DNA from: Nocardioides sp. B-3
GTDB lineage: Bacteria > Actinomycetota > Actinomycetes > Propionibacteriales > Nocardioidaceae
Direction: 5' to 3'
DNA: 64,000 nt
NCBI RefSeq assembly: GCF_024703895.1
Contig: NZ_CP087968.1
Location: forward strand, 3,162,001 to 3,226,000
The notes beneath the pieces were generated by a model, which saw only the letters and a list, made by a program, of their open reading frames with translations, was not told the DNA's origin and did not search any database. Made by a program: the position numbers and the translations under genes. Within the stretch, counting starts at the first letter, position 1. Every line of letters starts with the position of its first letter. This document shows, piece after piece, positions 19,703-30,360 of the stretch.

Positions 19703-21490
19703 ATGGGCACACCGAGCCCGTGGGCCACCACACGAAGCGTTGAGGGTGTGCGACGTGCCCGGGATGCCTTCCTCGCTTCAGGAGCTGACGCGGCTGACGA
19801 CGTGACGAACTTGATCCGGGTCTCCCGGCAGCGTTCTCAGGAGTCACACGTCGACACCGACCATCCGGCCCCGCTCTACACCGGACGTGAACCTGACGAG
19901 ACAACCCTGACGAGGGCTGCGCTACCCGTGCTTGATTCACTCTGCGCGGAACTCATCAACGAGCCTGCCTGTCTGATCCTGACCGACTCCAAGGGCGTCG
20001 TGATCCACCGAGGCGGAGGCGACGGGTCCCTCTTGCAAGCGCTGGACTCCGTCAACCCGGCGCCCGGCTTCTGCTACAGCGAGACCGGAGTCGGCACGAA
20101 CGGCATCGGCACGGCTCTCGAGGTCGGCGCGCCAGTTCTGGTCAATGGCGACGAGCACTACACCGGGAGCCTGCGCATGTTCTCGTGCGCCGGCGCACTG
20201 GTCACCCACCCAGTCACCGGGGCGCTGCTGGGCGTCGTGGACATCACGACGAAGGCAAAGAACTCCAACGCACTGTTGTTGTCCTTCGCGAAGCTGGCGG
20301 CAAGGCGCATCCAGGGAGCGGATCCTCGAAGAGGCGAACCAGCTGGACCACGCACTCCCCGGGCGACTACTACGCCGCCTGCCAACACACCGGCGGCTCG
20401 GTGATCGCCATCGGTGGGGAGGTGTTCATGATGAACTCGGTGACCCAGCAGCACTTCGACGCCAACGATCAGGCGGCCCTCATCGATCAGACACGCGATG
20501 TGCGAGGGCGCACCACCGCATTCACCCCGGTGACGGACCTGCCGAGCGGGGTGACCGCACGCCTCGCCTACCAGCCCACATTCGTGGGTTCCAGCTTTGC
20601 AGGCGGGGTCATCCAGGTGAAGGAACAACGCGCGGGGACACGCACCACCGAAGGACGCGGTTTCCCGGTCATACCCGGTCTGGCCGGCACCAGCTCGCCG
20701 TGGCGCCATGTCATGCAGGAGGTTTTGGCCGCGCGCGGTCGCTCCGAGTGGCTGGTCATGGAGGGCGAAGCGGGGGCCGGCAAGCTGTCCATGCTCCGCG
20801 CCGCCCATGAGCACGTGGCCTCGCATCGACGGCTGGCTGTCCTCGACAGGGCGGAGGACGAATCCACCCGGGAGTTCCCGGAGCGCGCGCACACTGAGCT
20901 GGAATCAGGCGCCGACCCGGTCATCAACCACGCGCACCTGCTCCCGGCCGAGACCCGCGACGGGCTGGCCGAGTTGCTGCAGCTCGTGTCCTCCAACGCG
21001 GTCTCCAAAGATCCCCGGGTGGCTCTCACCGTGCACTCGGACAAGCTCGACGATGAGCTGGCCTCGCAGTTGCTGCGCTTCTTCCCGAGAACGGTGGTCG
21101 TCCCGCCACTTCGCCACCATCTCGAGGACATTCCCGCACTGGTGCGTCATCTGCTGAACCGCGCCGGGAACTCGGGTCTCGCACTCTCCGGCCCGGCGAT
21201 GAATCAGCTGAAGCGCCTCGCCCGGCCGGGCAATGTCACACACTTGAGCGAAGTTCTCGCGGAAGTGAGCCGGAAGCGACGCTCAGGAATCGTTGAGGTC
21301 GACGAGCTCCCAGCGGAGTGCCACGCAACGTGTCGCAGGCGCTTGACCGGGATGGAGTCCCCCGGAGCGCGACGCGGTGGTCGACGCACTGGCTGCCCAC
21401 GACGGAGACAAGGCGGCTGCGGCTGTCGCTCTGGGCATGTCGCGCGCCACGATCTACCGGAAGATCCGTGACTTCGGAGTCGTCGGCTGA
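19703..21490 (+). CDS. mimR: AcoR/MimR-type transcriptional activator with degenerate AAA domain (three frameshifts)
   Basis: Divergent from mimA. The N-terminal half is a GAF-type sensor: [26 protein letters not shown], then [16 protein letters not shown] and [10 protein letters not shown]. The central region keeps a Walker A remnant (EGEAGAGK) but I find no GAFTGA loop, so it could not drive sigma-54. The end is a Fis-type helix-turn-helix ([22 protein letters not shown]). Indels at 20311-20316 (CCAGGG), 20356-20363 and 21359-21365 are needed. In Mycobacterium, MimR of this type is required for mimABCD expression. It is the best candidate to bind the repeated palindrome. Confidence 0.85.
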
Positions 21491-21524
21491 TCAGATCGAG
21501 GGGCACCCCTCCGAGTGCAGCGGC

Positions 21525-21539
21525 GTATCACATTGAGAC
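21525..21539. promoter_or_regulatory. Island operator copy 4 (GTATCA-CAT-TGAGAC)
   Basis: One mismatch in the left arm, followed by A. It lies 84 nt upstream of the catalase start, the same distance as copy 1 from its gene. Confidence 0.6.
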
Positions 21540-21622
21540 AACGTCGGCTGCTTGCCTGCGCAAGCCTTGCACTTCACCTGTGACATGCCGTCCGGGATCA
21601 CCGGGCCGAACGAGGAGAAGTG

Positions 21623-23089
21623 ATGGCGGAGAACACCAAGCCGTTGACAACGGCGGCGGGGGCGCCGGTCCCCGACAACCAGAACAGCTTGACGGCAGGA
21701 CCGCGCGGACCGATCCTGCTCCGGGACGTGTGGTTCCCGGAGAAGCTGGCACATTTCGATCGCGAAGTGATTCCGGAGCGGCGGATGCACGCCAAGGGCT
21801 CGGGTGCACATGGCACCTTCACGGTGACCAAGGACATCACTCGCTACACCAACGCTTCCATCTTCTCCGAGGTCGGCAAGCAGACCGAGATGTTCATGCG
21901 CGGTTCTCGACGGTGGCCGGCGAGCGGGGGGCAGCCGACGCGGAGCGCGACATCCGCGGGTTCGCCCTCAAGTTCTACACAGATGAGGGGAACTGGGACT
22001 CGGTCGGCAACAACACTCCGGTGTTCTTCTTCCGAGACCCGCTGAAGTTCCCCGACCTGAACCACGCTGTGAAGCGGGACCCCCGCACCAACCTGCGCGA
22101 CGCAGAGAACAACTGGGACTTCTGGACGCACCTGCCTGAGGCCCTTCACCAGATCACCATCGTGATGTCGGACCGCGGCATCCCTGCGTCATACCGCCAC
22201 ATGCACGGTTTCGGGTCGCACACCTACAGCCTGATCAACGCAGACGGCGAGCGCTTCTGGGTGAAATTCCACCACCGCACCCAACAGGGCATCAAGAATC
22301 TCACGGACGCCGAAGCCGCACGGGTCGTCGGCGACGACCGCGAGTCCCACCAACGCGACCTGTTCGACTCGATCGAGAACGGCGATCACCCGAAATGGAC
22401 GTTGTGTGTCCAGGGTGATGCCAGAGGCGGATGCAGAGACCTACAAGTACCACCCATTTGATCTGACGAAGGTGTGGTCGAAGCAGGACTATCCGTTGAT
22501 CGAGGTCGGTGAGTGGGAGCTCAACCGCAACCCTGAGAACTACTTCGCGGACGTGGAGCAGGTGGCGTTCTCGCCGGCGAACGTGGTCCCCGGGATCAGC
22601 TTCTCACCCGACAAGATGCTGCAGGGTCGGTTGTTCTCCTATGGAGACGCGCAGCGCTACCGCCTCGGGGTCAATCACCACCAGATCCCCGTCAACGCTG
22701 CGAAGTGCCCCGTGAACAGCTTCCACCGTGATGGTTCGATGCGGGTGGACGGCAACCGGGGAGTACGCCCGGTATCGAGCCGAACAACTACGGCCGTTGG
22801 CCCGAACAGCCTGCCTACCGGGACCCGGCTCAGGCGGTGGGCGCGATGGCCGATCGCTTCAACTTCCGCGAGGACGACGACAACTACTTCGAGCAGCCGG
22901 GAATCCTCTTCCGCGACAAGATGACAGCCGAGCAGCAGCAGGCGCTCTTCGAGAACACGGCCCGAGCCATCGACGGGGCCTCGGCGGCGACGGTCGAACG
23001 GCACATCGCCAACTGCACGCAGGCAGATCCGGCGTACGGCGAAGGCGTGCGCAAGGCGATCGAAGCGCACCCGGGCCAGCAAGGGCTGA
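21623..23089 (+). CDS. katA: Monofunctional haem catalase (four frame breaks as sequenced)
   Basis: Small-subunit catalase (about 487 aa). Catalytic His56 lies in [13 protein letters not shown] and the conserved Asn in [18 protein letters not shown]; the haem-ligand Tyr is in [15 protein letters not shown]. Start ATG 21623 has GAGGAG upstream. Breaks: about 21900, 22410-22415 (CCAGGG), 22756-22761 (one base lost) and 23071-23076, where CACCCGGGCC probably stands for CACCTGGCC. Corrected, the protein ends ASKG at TGA 23087-23089, overlapping the next ATG. It detoxifies peroxide from uncoupled monooxygenase turnover and from the FAD oxidase (inference). An operator copy lies upstream. Confidence 0.87.
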
Positions 23090-24468
23090 TGAGCTCGTCG
23101 GGGGAGTTGCAATCATCGATCGTCGAGCGATTGCGGCAGCACGTCGCTGGCCGGGTGATCGACTCCGCCGACGCGATGGAGGCCTACCGCAGGGACCAGT
23201 GCCTGCTGACGACGGCCGGTGATCCGCTCGTCGTGGTCAGGGCGCAATCCAGCGATGACGTCGTCGCAACCCTCCGGGTCGCCCGGGAGACGAGAACTCC
23301 TGTGGTGACCCGGGGTGCGGGCACTGGTCTGGCGGGCGCAGCGAACGCTCTCGATGGGGCCATCATGCTGAGCACGGCAGACTTGACTGAGATCCTCGAA
23401 ATCGACACCGCGGCCAGAACTGCCACGGTTCAGGCGGGAGTGCTGAACGGGCAGCTCCATCGCGCCGCCCGAGACCTGAACCTCTGGTATGTCCCGGACC
23501 CGGGTAGCCGTGACATCTGCACGATCGGCGGCAACATTGCCACCAATGCTGGCGGGATGTGTTGTGCGCGCTACGGCGTGACCGGCGATCACGTCCTGAG
23601 CCTGACTGCCGTTCTTCCCGGTGGAGAGACGATCACGGTTGGTTCGAGCACGCGCAAGAACACGGCCGGACTCGACCTTCTTCGCCTGCTCGTCGGATCG
23701 GAGGGCACACTCTGCGTGATCGTCGAGGCCACGGTCCGCCTGCTGCCCCGGCCCTCGGACCGGGCCACCGTGGCCGCCTCGTTCCCGACTGTTCGCTCGG
23801 CGATCGATGCGGTGCTGGCTCTCGACGGACGCGCAGATCCCACGGCGGTCGAGTTGATGGACCGGACCACTGCCCGGGCAGTCAACAAGATGACAAGGAT
23901 GGACCCGGACGAGGATGCGGGCGCCTTACTCCTCATCGAGTGCGCGGGTCGTCGCGCCGCCGACGAGGCAGCGGAGTGCGCGGCGCTGGCCCGGATGCAT
24001 GGCGCCACAGAGGTGTTTCACACCACCGATCCGGACGAAGGAGAAGCGCTCATGCTGGCCCGGAGGGTGGCCTTCACCGCGCTCGAACGCCCGGGAACGG
24101 CGCTCCTCGATGACGTGTGTGTGCCGGTCCACCGGCTGCCGGAGCTGCTCGCCGCGATCGATGACGCGGCTGCGACCTACGACCTGACCATCGGGACCTT
24201 CGGGCACGCCGCTGACGGCAACCTGCACCCCACGATCGTCTTCGACCCGACCGAGACAGGCGCGCTCACACGGGCTCGCGACGCCTTCGACGCCATCGTG
24301 CGAGCCACGCTAGAACTTGGCGGCACGATCAGCGGGGAGCACGGGCTCGGCTCGCTCAAGCCGGACTACCTCTCCCAACAGTTCGGCGTGCTCGAGCGAT
24401 CCCTCATGACCGGCGTCAAGACCGTTTTCGACCCTCACCGCATCCTGAACCCGGGTCGCGCGTACTGA
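23089..24468 (+). CDS. FAD-binding oxidase, glycolate/D-lactate dehydrogenase (GlcD) type
   Basis: 459 aa, intact from ATG 23089 (TGATG overlap with catalase). FAD-binding PCMH domain: DPLVVVRAQSSDDVVATLRVA, VTRGAGTGLAGAA and DPGSRDICTIGGNIATNAGG. C-terminal FAD-oxidase domain: FGHAADGNLHPTI, then TISGEHGLGSLKPDYL and PHRILNPGR at the end. The family oxidises 2-hydroxy acids (glycolate, D-lactate) to 2-oxo acids. In this island D-lactate to pyruvate would fit acetone/acetol breakdown via methylglyoxal (inference). Apparent fusion with catalase is caused by an indel and is not real. Confidence 0.87.
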   Translation: MSSSGELQSSIVERLRQHVAGRVIDSADAMEAYRRDQCLLTTAGDPLVVVRAQSSDDVVATLRVARETRTPVVTRGAGTGLAGAANALDGAIMLSTADLTEILEIDTAARTATVQAGVLNGQLHRAARDLNLWYVPDPGSRDICTIGGNIATNAGGMCCARYGVTGDHVLSLTAVLPGGETITVGSSTRKNTAGLDLLRLLVGSEGTLCVIVEATVRLLPRPSDRATVAASFPTVRSAIDAVLALDGRADPTAVELMDRTTARAVNKMTRMDPDEDAGALLLIECAGRRAADEAAECAALARMHGATEVFHTTDPDEGEALMLARRVAFTALERPGTALLDDVCVPVHRLPELLAAIDDAAATYDLTIGTFGHAADGNLHPTIVFDPTETGALTRARDAFDAIVRATLELGGTISGEHGLGSLKPDYLSQQFGVLERSLMTGVKTVFDPHRILNPGRAY

Positions 24469-24486
24469 AATGAAAGGTGCATCTCG

Positions 24487-24807
24487 ATGATCTTCATCGT
24501 CGTCAAGTTCAAGACAAAGCCTGAGTGGACCGAGCGCTGGATGGAGCTCGTGGGTCCGTTCACGGAGGCGACACGTGCTGAGCCGGGCAACAAGTGGTTC
24601 GACTGGTCGCGCAGCGTGGATGACCTGAACGAGTTCGTGCTCGTGGAAGCATTCGAAGAGGACGGAGCCGCCTCCCATGTGAACAGCGAGCACTTCCGCG
24701 ATGCCGTGCGCATCATGCCTCAAGCGCTCGCGGAGACGCCGCGAATCGTCAGCCAGAAGGTCAACGCCGAGGGCTGGTCCGAAATGGGCGAGATCCAAGT
24801 CAGCTGA
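24487..24807 (+). CDS. Antibiotic biosynthesis monooxygenase (ABM)-domain protein
   Basis: 106 aa, intact, one dimeric alpha-beta barrel: FIVVKFKTKPEWTERWMELVGPFTEAT, then EEDGAASHVNSEHFRDAV with the conserved histidine, and EIQVS at the end. YgiN-like members oxidise quinols or detoxify small reactive compounds without cofactor. It follows the FAD oxidase by 18 nt and shares its transcript. An enzyme for methylglyoxal-derived or quinone compounds is possible but unproven. Confidence 0.82.
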   Translation: MIFIVVKFKTKPEWTERWMELVGPFTEATRAEPGNKWFDWSRSVDDLNEFVLVEAFEEDGAASHVNSEHFRDAVRIMPQALAETPRIVSQKVNAEGWSEMGEIQVS

Positions 24808-24813
24808 CCAGAT

Positions 24814-24829
24814 GTCTCGATATTGAGAC
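24814..24829. promoter_or_regulatory. Island operator copy 5 (GTCTC-N6-GAGAC)
   Basis: Same arms with a centre one base longer than in the other five (GATATT). It lies 73 nt upstream of the small gene at 24902. The extra base may be real or a sequence error. Confidence 0.5.
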
Positions 24830-24901
24830 GGCCCGCTGGCCGGGGGAGGTGTTCGATTGAACGAGAAGCAGCCCGACTCGTCTTGTGGGATTGGAGTCCC
24901 G

Positions 24902-25103
24902 ATGAGCACCGACATCACTACTGGTCCGCTTGCCGCGGCCCTCCGCCGTGAGCTGTTGCGCCTTGCTCGGGCGGAGGAAGATCTGGCCTCGGCAGAAGCG
25001 GCAGAAGTTCCGTACTGGGCTGGGCATCCGCCGTCGGTCCAGGGGCCACCGATCCGCCGCCGCCATCCTGCGCGCTGACGCCGACGAATTCCTCGCCGGC
25101 TGA
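24902..25103 (+). CDS. Small conserved-looking helical protein, unknown (one frameshift)
   Basis: ATG 24902 has GGAG 8 nt upstream. The frame reads MSTDITTGPLAAALRRELL then RLARAEEDLASAEAAEVPYW; one extra G in CCAGGGG (25039-25045) must be removed to reach HRSAAAILRADADEFLAG-TGA, total about 66 aa. It is a strongly amphipathic helical protein with a central proline break. I do not know the family. It is flanked on both sides by copies of the island operator, suggesting it is an accessory of the monooxygenase system. Confidence 0.55.
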
Positions 25104-25107
25104 TTCC

Positions 25108-25122
25108 GTCTCACATTGAGAC
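25108..25122. promoter_or_regulatory. Island operator copy 6 (GTCTCA-CAT-TGAGAC)
   Basis: Perfect arms, 61-70 nt upstream of the hypothetical gene at 25183. The 15-mer is identical to the mimA-strand reading of copy 3. Confidence 0.7.
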
Positions 25123-25182
25123 CGGTGTGACGCCGCTGTCCATGGATCCTGATCGGAATGCAGTCGACCAGACAGAAATGGG

Positions 25183-25749
25183 ATGCACATCATGAGCGCA
25201 GCCGCGCAGGCGAAGGACTGGCAGAGGCTCGCAGCGGAGGGACTCGCGGGATTGAGTCCGACCAGTCTTCCGTCTGCTGAGCTCCTCTACCTCGATGGGC
25301 TCGCGGTGTACCTCATGGGGCCTGAAGCCCCTGAGTCACCGTTCACGATCGAGCAGGGGAGTGTCGTCGTCGGCCACTTGCTGCGATCACTCGTCGACAG
25401 CTCGAATCTCGAGCTTGATGACGAGCCGCAATCCAGCCCGTCGATGGCGGAGGCCCGCGAAGCGATAGTTGAAGGGGCGCACCTGTTTGCGGTTCGCGGC
25501 GTACCCGGGGTGAAGCAACTCGTGAACCGATTCCTCGCGGCAGCGGTCGGGGAGCTCGAGATCCACAAGGAATCAGCTGAGGCCCAAACGCGGTCGCTGT
25601 TCTACTACGGGTTGCTTGCCATCGCGTCCGGCCCCGACAACGCTCTGTCGCAGAGTGCGGCGAACGGGATCATCGACCTGTTCGACGCTTGGGACGCGCA
25701 GATCGGTGCCGGATTCGTGCCCCCTTGGCGACTCGTGCAGTCGAGCTGA
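25183..25749 (+). CDS. Hypothetical alpha-helical protein with its own operator
   Basis: 188 aa from ATG 25183, or 185 aa from ATG 25192 (MSAAAQAKDW), uninterrupted. It appears all-helical, with DGLAVYLMGPEAPESPFTIEQGSVVVGHLLRSL split by prolines and a later KQLVNRFLAAAVGELEIH. No signal peptide, TM segment or catalytic motif is seen. I do not recognise it. A perfect operator copy lies 61-70 nt upstream and the gene stands alone, so it is likely co-induced with mimABCD. The following 230 nt to the next gene hold nothing I can identify. Confidence 0.65.
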   Translation: MHIMSAAAQAKDWQRLAAEGLAGLSPTSLPSAELLYLDGLAVYLMGPEAPESPFTIEQGSVVVGHLLRSLVDSSNLELDDEPQSSPSMAEAREAIVEGAHLFAVRGVPGVKQLVNRFLAAAVGELEIHKESAEAQTRSLFYYGLLAIASGPDNALSQSAANGIIDLFDAWDAQIGAGFVPPWRLVQSS

Positions 25750-25993
25750 TCGTGAATGCCGGTGACGGTGACTGGCCGGGAGAACAGCTCCGACTTGAAC
25801 ATCGCGCTCGTGGTGGCCTCCTCGCTCGACTTGCGGGGTCTCAGGAAGAAATGTCCTAGTCAAGAGGCGTACTCCACCCGACCTCTCGAGCTAGCCGGGC
25901 GTTCATCAAGGCACTGATCAGGGCAGACTGGGCCATGGCCTCTTCGAGCGTGCTCATGGCCGGGGCGCTGGAAGCGAAGGAGTGTGTCGGCAC

Positions 25994-26640
25994 GTGCGCC
26001 TTAGATACGTCGAAGGCTCGGTCGCGGAGTTCCATGCGCGCCCGATCCCGGCGGATCTGGGTGAGCCCGAGATCTGGCTCTTCGTTCCTGAGCGTCCGGC
26101 GCTCGTCCTCGGCAGCGCGCAGGATCAGTCGATCGTCGATGCGACTGCCGCGGCTGCGGCGAACGTGGATGTCGTACGCCGTCGCAGTGGCGGGGGTGCC
26201 GTCTTCGTCCATCCTGATCGGTGCTTGTGGCTGGACGTTGTCCTGCCGCGCCATGACTCGCGCTGGGTCAATGACGTCCGGACGTCGCCGCTGTGGCTGG
26301 GGAAGGCGTGGTCGCGGGCGCTCGCAGAGGTCGGTCTGTTGGCCCAGATGTACTCCGGCGGCCTCGAGCAGAAGCCCTGAGTCGTCTGGTCTGCTTTGCC
26401 GCGCTGGGCCCGGGGGAGTTGCTCGTCGGTGGCCGCAAAGCGGTCGGTATCTCGCAGAGGCGGACACGGGACGGAGCCCGGTTCCAGTGCATCACTTACG
26501 ACCGTTGGGATCCGCGCGACGTTCTGGACCTGCTGACGCTCTCCGAAGCGAATCGGGCCGGTGCCTCGGCGGACCTCGCGGAGGTCGCAGGCGGCGTGGG
26601 GGACCGACTGCTCGACCTCGAGGACGCGATCCCGGGCTGA
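25994..26640 (+). CDS. Lipoate-protein ligase A-like protein (one frameshift)
   Basis: BPL/LplA-fold ligase: ERPALVLGSAQDQSIVD, then VVRRRSGGGAVFVHPDRCLWLDVVLP, the lipoate-binding RRxSGGGxV motif. After the break it continues ALGPGELLVGGRKAVGISQRRTR. A base is missing near 26365 (CAGAAGCC). The start is uncertain: GTG 25994 with AAGGA upstream, or GTG 25982. It would attach lipoate to the E2 subunit encoded 4 kb downstream in the same island. The family has catalytically weak relatives, so ligase activity is probable, not certain. Confidence 0.72.
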
Positions 26641-26692
26641 ACTACTCGGCGGATCGCTTGGCCGCTGACTCATGCACTGAGAACATGAGTCC

Positions 26693-27582
26693 ATGGAGAT
26701 CGAGACGATCCGCGCGTTCCTTGAGGTTGCTGACGGGAGCACCGTGACAGGTGCAGCGGAGCGAGCTCACCGGACTCAGCCAGCGCTATCGCGAGCGCTG
26801 GCCCGGCTGGAACGGGAAGTGGGCTCGGAGCTCTTCCAGCGCTCCGGTCGCGGGCTCACCCTGACGCCCGCCGGACGGGAACTGCTCGACTCTGCACGCC
26901 GTATCGTGGAGGCCTACGATCGCGGAGTCCGGGCCGTCCGGGAGATGGCTGCGCCTCATGGTGGATTCGTCCCCCTAGCCTTCCTGCACACCCCGGGCAC
27001 TGGCTGGTGCCCGCGCTCATCCGCAGCTACCGCGCCGAGCGTCCCGACGTTCGATTCGACTTGCGCCAGCACGGTGACGCCGGCTTGGTCGAGGACCTGC
27101 TGGGCGGTGCGGTCGACCTCGCGATCACGGGCGAGCAGCCCGACCACCCGCAGGTCGAGAGCCGTCGCCTCCTGATCGAGCCATTGCGGCTCGTGGTCTC
27201 ACCCGACCACCGGTTCGCAGGGCGCCGCTCGGTCCGGCTCGCTGACCCGGCCGGGGATCCGTTCATCGTGCTCAAACGGGGCTTCAGCCTGCGCGATGTC
27301 ACCCAGCGCCTGTGCGGGGAAGCAGGCTTCGCGCCAGAGATCGGCTTCGAGGGCGAGGAGGTCGAAACGCTTCGCGGGCTGGTGGCGGCCGGGCTCGGCG
27401 TGGCGCTTCTTCCTGATCCGCACGGGATCGGCGCGCCCGCAGCGCCGCACCTGCGGGTCTCGGACGTGCCGGCATCGCGCGAGATCGGCATCGCTCGGAT
27501 CCGCGACCGGCGCCTCCCCGCCGCGTCTGAGCAGTTCCGTGAGCACGCGCTCAAGAACGCGCGGACGGTTGCGCGCGCCTGA
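26693..27582 (+). CDS. LysR-family transcriptional regulator (one frameshift)
   Basis: ATG 26693. N-terminal winged helix EIETIRAFLEVADGSTVTGAAERAHRTQPALSRALARLE; effector domain begins after FVPLAFLHT and ends with RDRRLPAASEQF. Near 26994-27007 the text CACCCCGGGCACTGGCTGG probably stands for two CCTGG sites (LGTWLVP); one base is lost. About 296 aa. It lies directly upstream of the PDH genes on the same strand. The AT-rich gap 27583-27688, with a T-rich stretch around 27605-27650, is the likely place where it acts on aceE (inference). Confidence 0.82.
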
Positions 27583-27688
27583 CCCATACATACCTAGAGC
27601 ACATGAGTTATCGATCAATTAGGCATTGGACGCATAATCAAATGACCCGGATGATGTGACGACACCCACTTTCGTCCGGAAGGCCCCC

Positions 27689-30348
27689 GTGACCGACATC
27701 GATCCGGCAGAAACCCGGGAGTGGCTCGAAGCTCTCAATGCGGTTCACGACTACGACGGCGAGCCCCATGGCGTACCTGCTGGAGCAGCTCGTCACAGAG
27801 GCCCGGGCCGCCGGCGTCCGCGTGCCGCACCGCGCCACCACGCCGTACGTCAACACCATCCCCGTTGATGAGGAGCCGCAGCACCCCGGCGACCGGGAGA
27901 TTGAGCACCGCATCCGCTCCGCGGTTCGCTGGAACGCGCTGGCGATGGTGCTCCGAGCCAACCAGGAATCTAGCGAACTCGGTGGTCACATCGCGAGCTT
28001 CCAGTCCGCTGCGACCCTCTACGACGTGGGATTCCAGCACTTCTGGCACGCCGCGGACGACAGCCACGGCGGCGACCCGGTCTACGTCCAGGGCCACTGC
28101 TCGCCCGGCATCTACTCCCGCGCCTTCCTCGAGGGCCGCATCACCGAGGAGCAACTCGACAGCTTCCGTCAGGAGACGGGCGGCGGCCAGTCCACCTCGA
28201 CAGGCCTGTCGTCGTACCCCCACCCGTGGCTGATGCCGGACTTCTGGCAGTTCCCCACCGTGTCCATGGGCCTCGGTCCGCTGATGGCGATCTACCGGGC
28301 ACGGTTCCTCAAGTACCTGCACGCGCGGCCTCGCCGACACTGCACCGCGCAAGGTCTGGGCCTTCCCGGGCGACGGGGAGATCGACGAGCCAGAATCGCT
28401 CGGCGCGATCTCGATGGCCACCCGCGAGAAGCTCGACAACCTCGTCTTCGTCGTCAACTGCAACCTGCAGCGCCTCGACGGCCCGGTCCGTGGCAACGGC
28501 AAGATCATCCAAGAGCTCGAGGGTGTTTTCCGCGGCGCTGGCTGGAACGTCGTCAAACTGGTCTGGGGCTCCACGTGGGACACCCTGCTCGCCCGCGACA
28601 CCGAGGGCCTGCTCAAACGGCGCATGATGGACTGCGTCGACGGCGAGTACCAGACCTTCAAGTCCAAGGACGGCGCCTACGTCCGCAAGCACTTCTTCGG
28701 CACCCACCCGACGCTCAAGGCAATGGTCGAGGACTGGACCGACGAGGAGATCTGGCGCCTGACGCGCGGCGGCCACGACCCGCAGAAGGTGTACGCCGCC
28801 TACGCCGCCGCCCAGTCCAGCGTCGGCGCGCCGACCGTGATCCTCGCCAAAACCGTCAAGGGCTACGGCCTCGGCGCCGCCGGTGAGGCGAAGAACATTG
28901 CCCACCGGGCCAAGAAGGTCGCCGAGCCTGCCCTCCGCTCGTTCCACGACCGCTTCGGCATCGAGGTGCCGGACGAACAGCTCATGGACTACCCCTACGT
29001 GAGGTTCGCCGAAGGCTCGCCGGAGCACACCTACCTGCACGAACGCCGCACCAAGCTCGGCGGCTACCTCCCGAGCCGTCGGGCTAAATCAGCCAATCTC
29101 CGGGTCCCGGGAGTGGAGGCATTTGCAGCGCAGACAGCCGGCTCCAACGGCCGCGAAATCTCGACGACGATGGCATTCGTGCAGATCCTCACCAAGCTGC
29201 TGCGCGACAAGGAGATCGGCAAGCGCATCGTCCCGATCGTCCCCGACGAGGCCCGCACCTTCGGCATGGAGGGCCTCTTCCGCACGGTTGGCATCTACTC
29301 CCAGACTGGCCAGCTCTACACCCCGGAGGACGCCGAACAGCTCATGTTCTACAAGGAGGACGCCTCCGGGCAGATCCTCCAAGAGGGCATCAACGAGGCG
29401 GGCGCGATGTCCTCCCGGATCGCAGCGGCCACGTCCTACTCCCACAGCAACACGCCAATGATCCCGTTCTACATCTACTACTCGATGTTCGGGTTCCAAC
29501 GGATCGGCGACCTCGCCCGGGCAGCAGGCGACCTCCGGGCACGCGGCTTCCTGCTCGGCGGCACCGCCGGCCGGACGACCCTCAACGGTGAGGGCCTGCA
29601 GCACGAGGACGGCCACAGCCATCTCCGGGCGGCGATGATCCCCAACTGCGTGTCCTACGACCCGACGTACGCGTTCGAGCTGGCGGTGATCGTGGCCGAC
29701 GGAATGCGCCGAATGTACGCCGAGCAGGAGGACGTCTTCTATTACCTCACGCTCATGAACGAGAACTACGAGCACCCGGCGATGCCCGACGGTGTGGAGG
29801 AGGGGATCCTCAAGGGGATGTACCTGTTCCGCACCGGCAAGGGCCGTGGCAAGGGCAAGGTGAACCTCCTCGGCTCGGGCACCATCCTGCGAGAGGTGAT
29901 CGCCGCCGCAGACCTGCTCGCCGAGGACTTCAAGGTCAAGGCCGATGTGTGGAGCGTGCCCAGCTTCACCGAGCTGCGCCGCGACGGCCCGGCTGCTGAG
30001 CGCTGGAACACGCTGCACCCGCTCGAGGAGCGCCGCACGTCGTACGTCGAGCAGTGCCTTGCTGGCCGGCCCGGCCCGGTGATCGCTGCCACCGACTACA
30101 TGAAGTCGTTCGCGGACCAGATCCGAGCGTTTGTGCCCAACAAGTACGTCGCGCTGGGCACCGACGGCTATGGCCGCTCCGACTATCGCCGCAACCTGCG
30201 CCGCCACTTCGAGGTGGACCGCCACTTCATCGCGGTCTCGGCGCTGCGCAGCATGGCAGACGAGGGGACCATCTCCCCGGAGGTCGTGGCGCAGGCGATC
30301 CAGAAGTACGGCATCGACCCCGACCGGTGCGACCCGGCCTACGCGTGA
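27689..30348 (+). CDS. aceE: Pyruvate dehydrogenase E1 component, homodimeric AceE type (two frameshifts)
   Basis: Decarboxylates pyruvate on thiamine diphosphate and acetylates lipoyl-E2. Start GTG 27689 with GGAAGG upstream gives TDIDPAETREWLEALNAV. ThDP site: FPGDGEIDEPES...NLVFVVNCNLQRLDGPVRGN. Further family marks are GTHPTLKAMVEDW, KTVKGYGLG, PIVPDEARTFGMEGLF, GLQHEDGHS and LGTDGYGRSD. About 886 aa. Indels near 27766 (extra C before ATGG) and near 28327. E2 follows after 12 nt; no E3 gene is in the window, so the housekeeping dihydrolipoamide dehydrogenase must serve. Confidence 0.92.
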
Positions 30349-30360
30349 GGACAGCTGTCA

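Noticed and set aside
22837..24468. Apparent catalase-FAD oxidase fusion
   Set aside because: Correcting CACCCGGGCC to CACCTGGCC ends catalase at 23087-23089 with a TGATG overlap; the oxidase starts at its own ATG.
25856..26467. Leftward open frame opposite the lipoate ligase-like gene
   Set aside because: The + strand carries the RRxSGGGAVF lipoate-ligase motif; the opposite frame has no recognisable features and no ribosome site.
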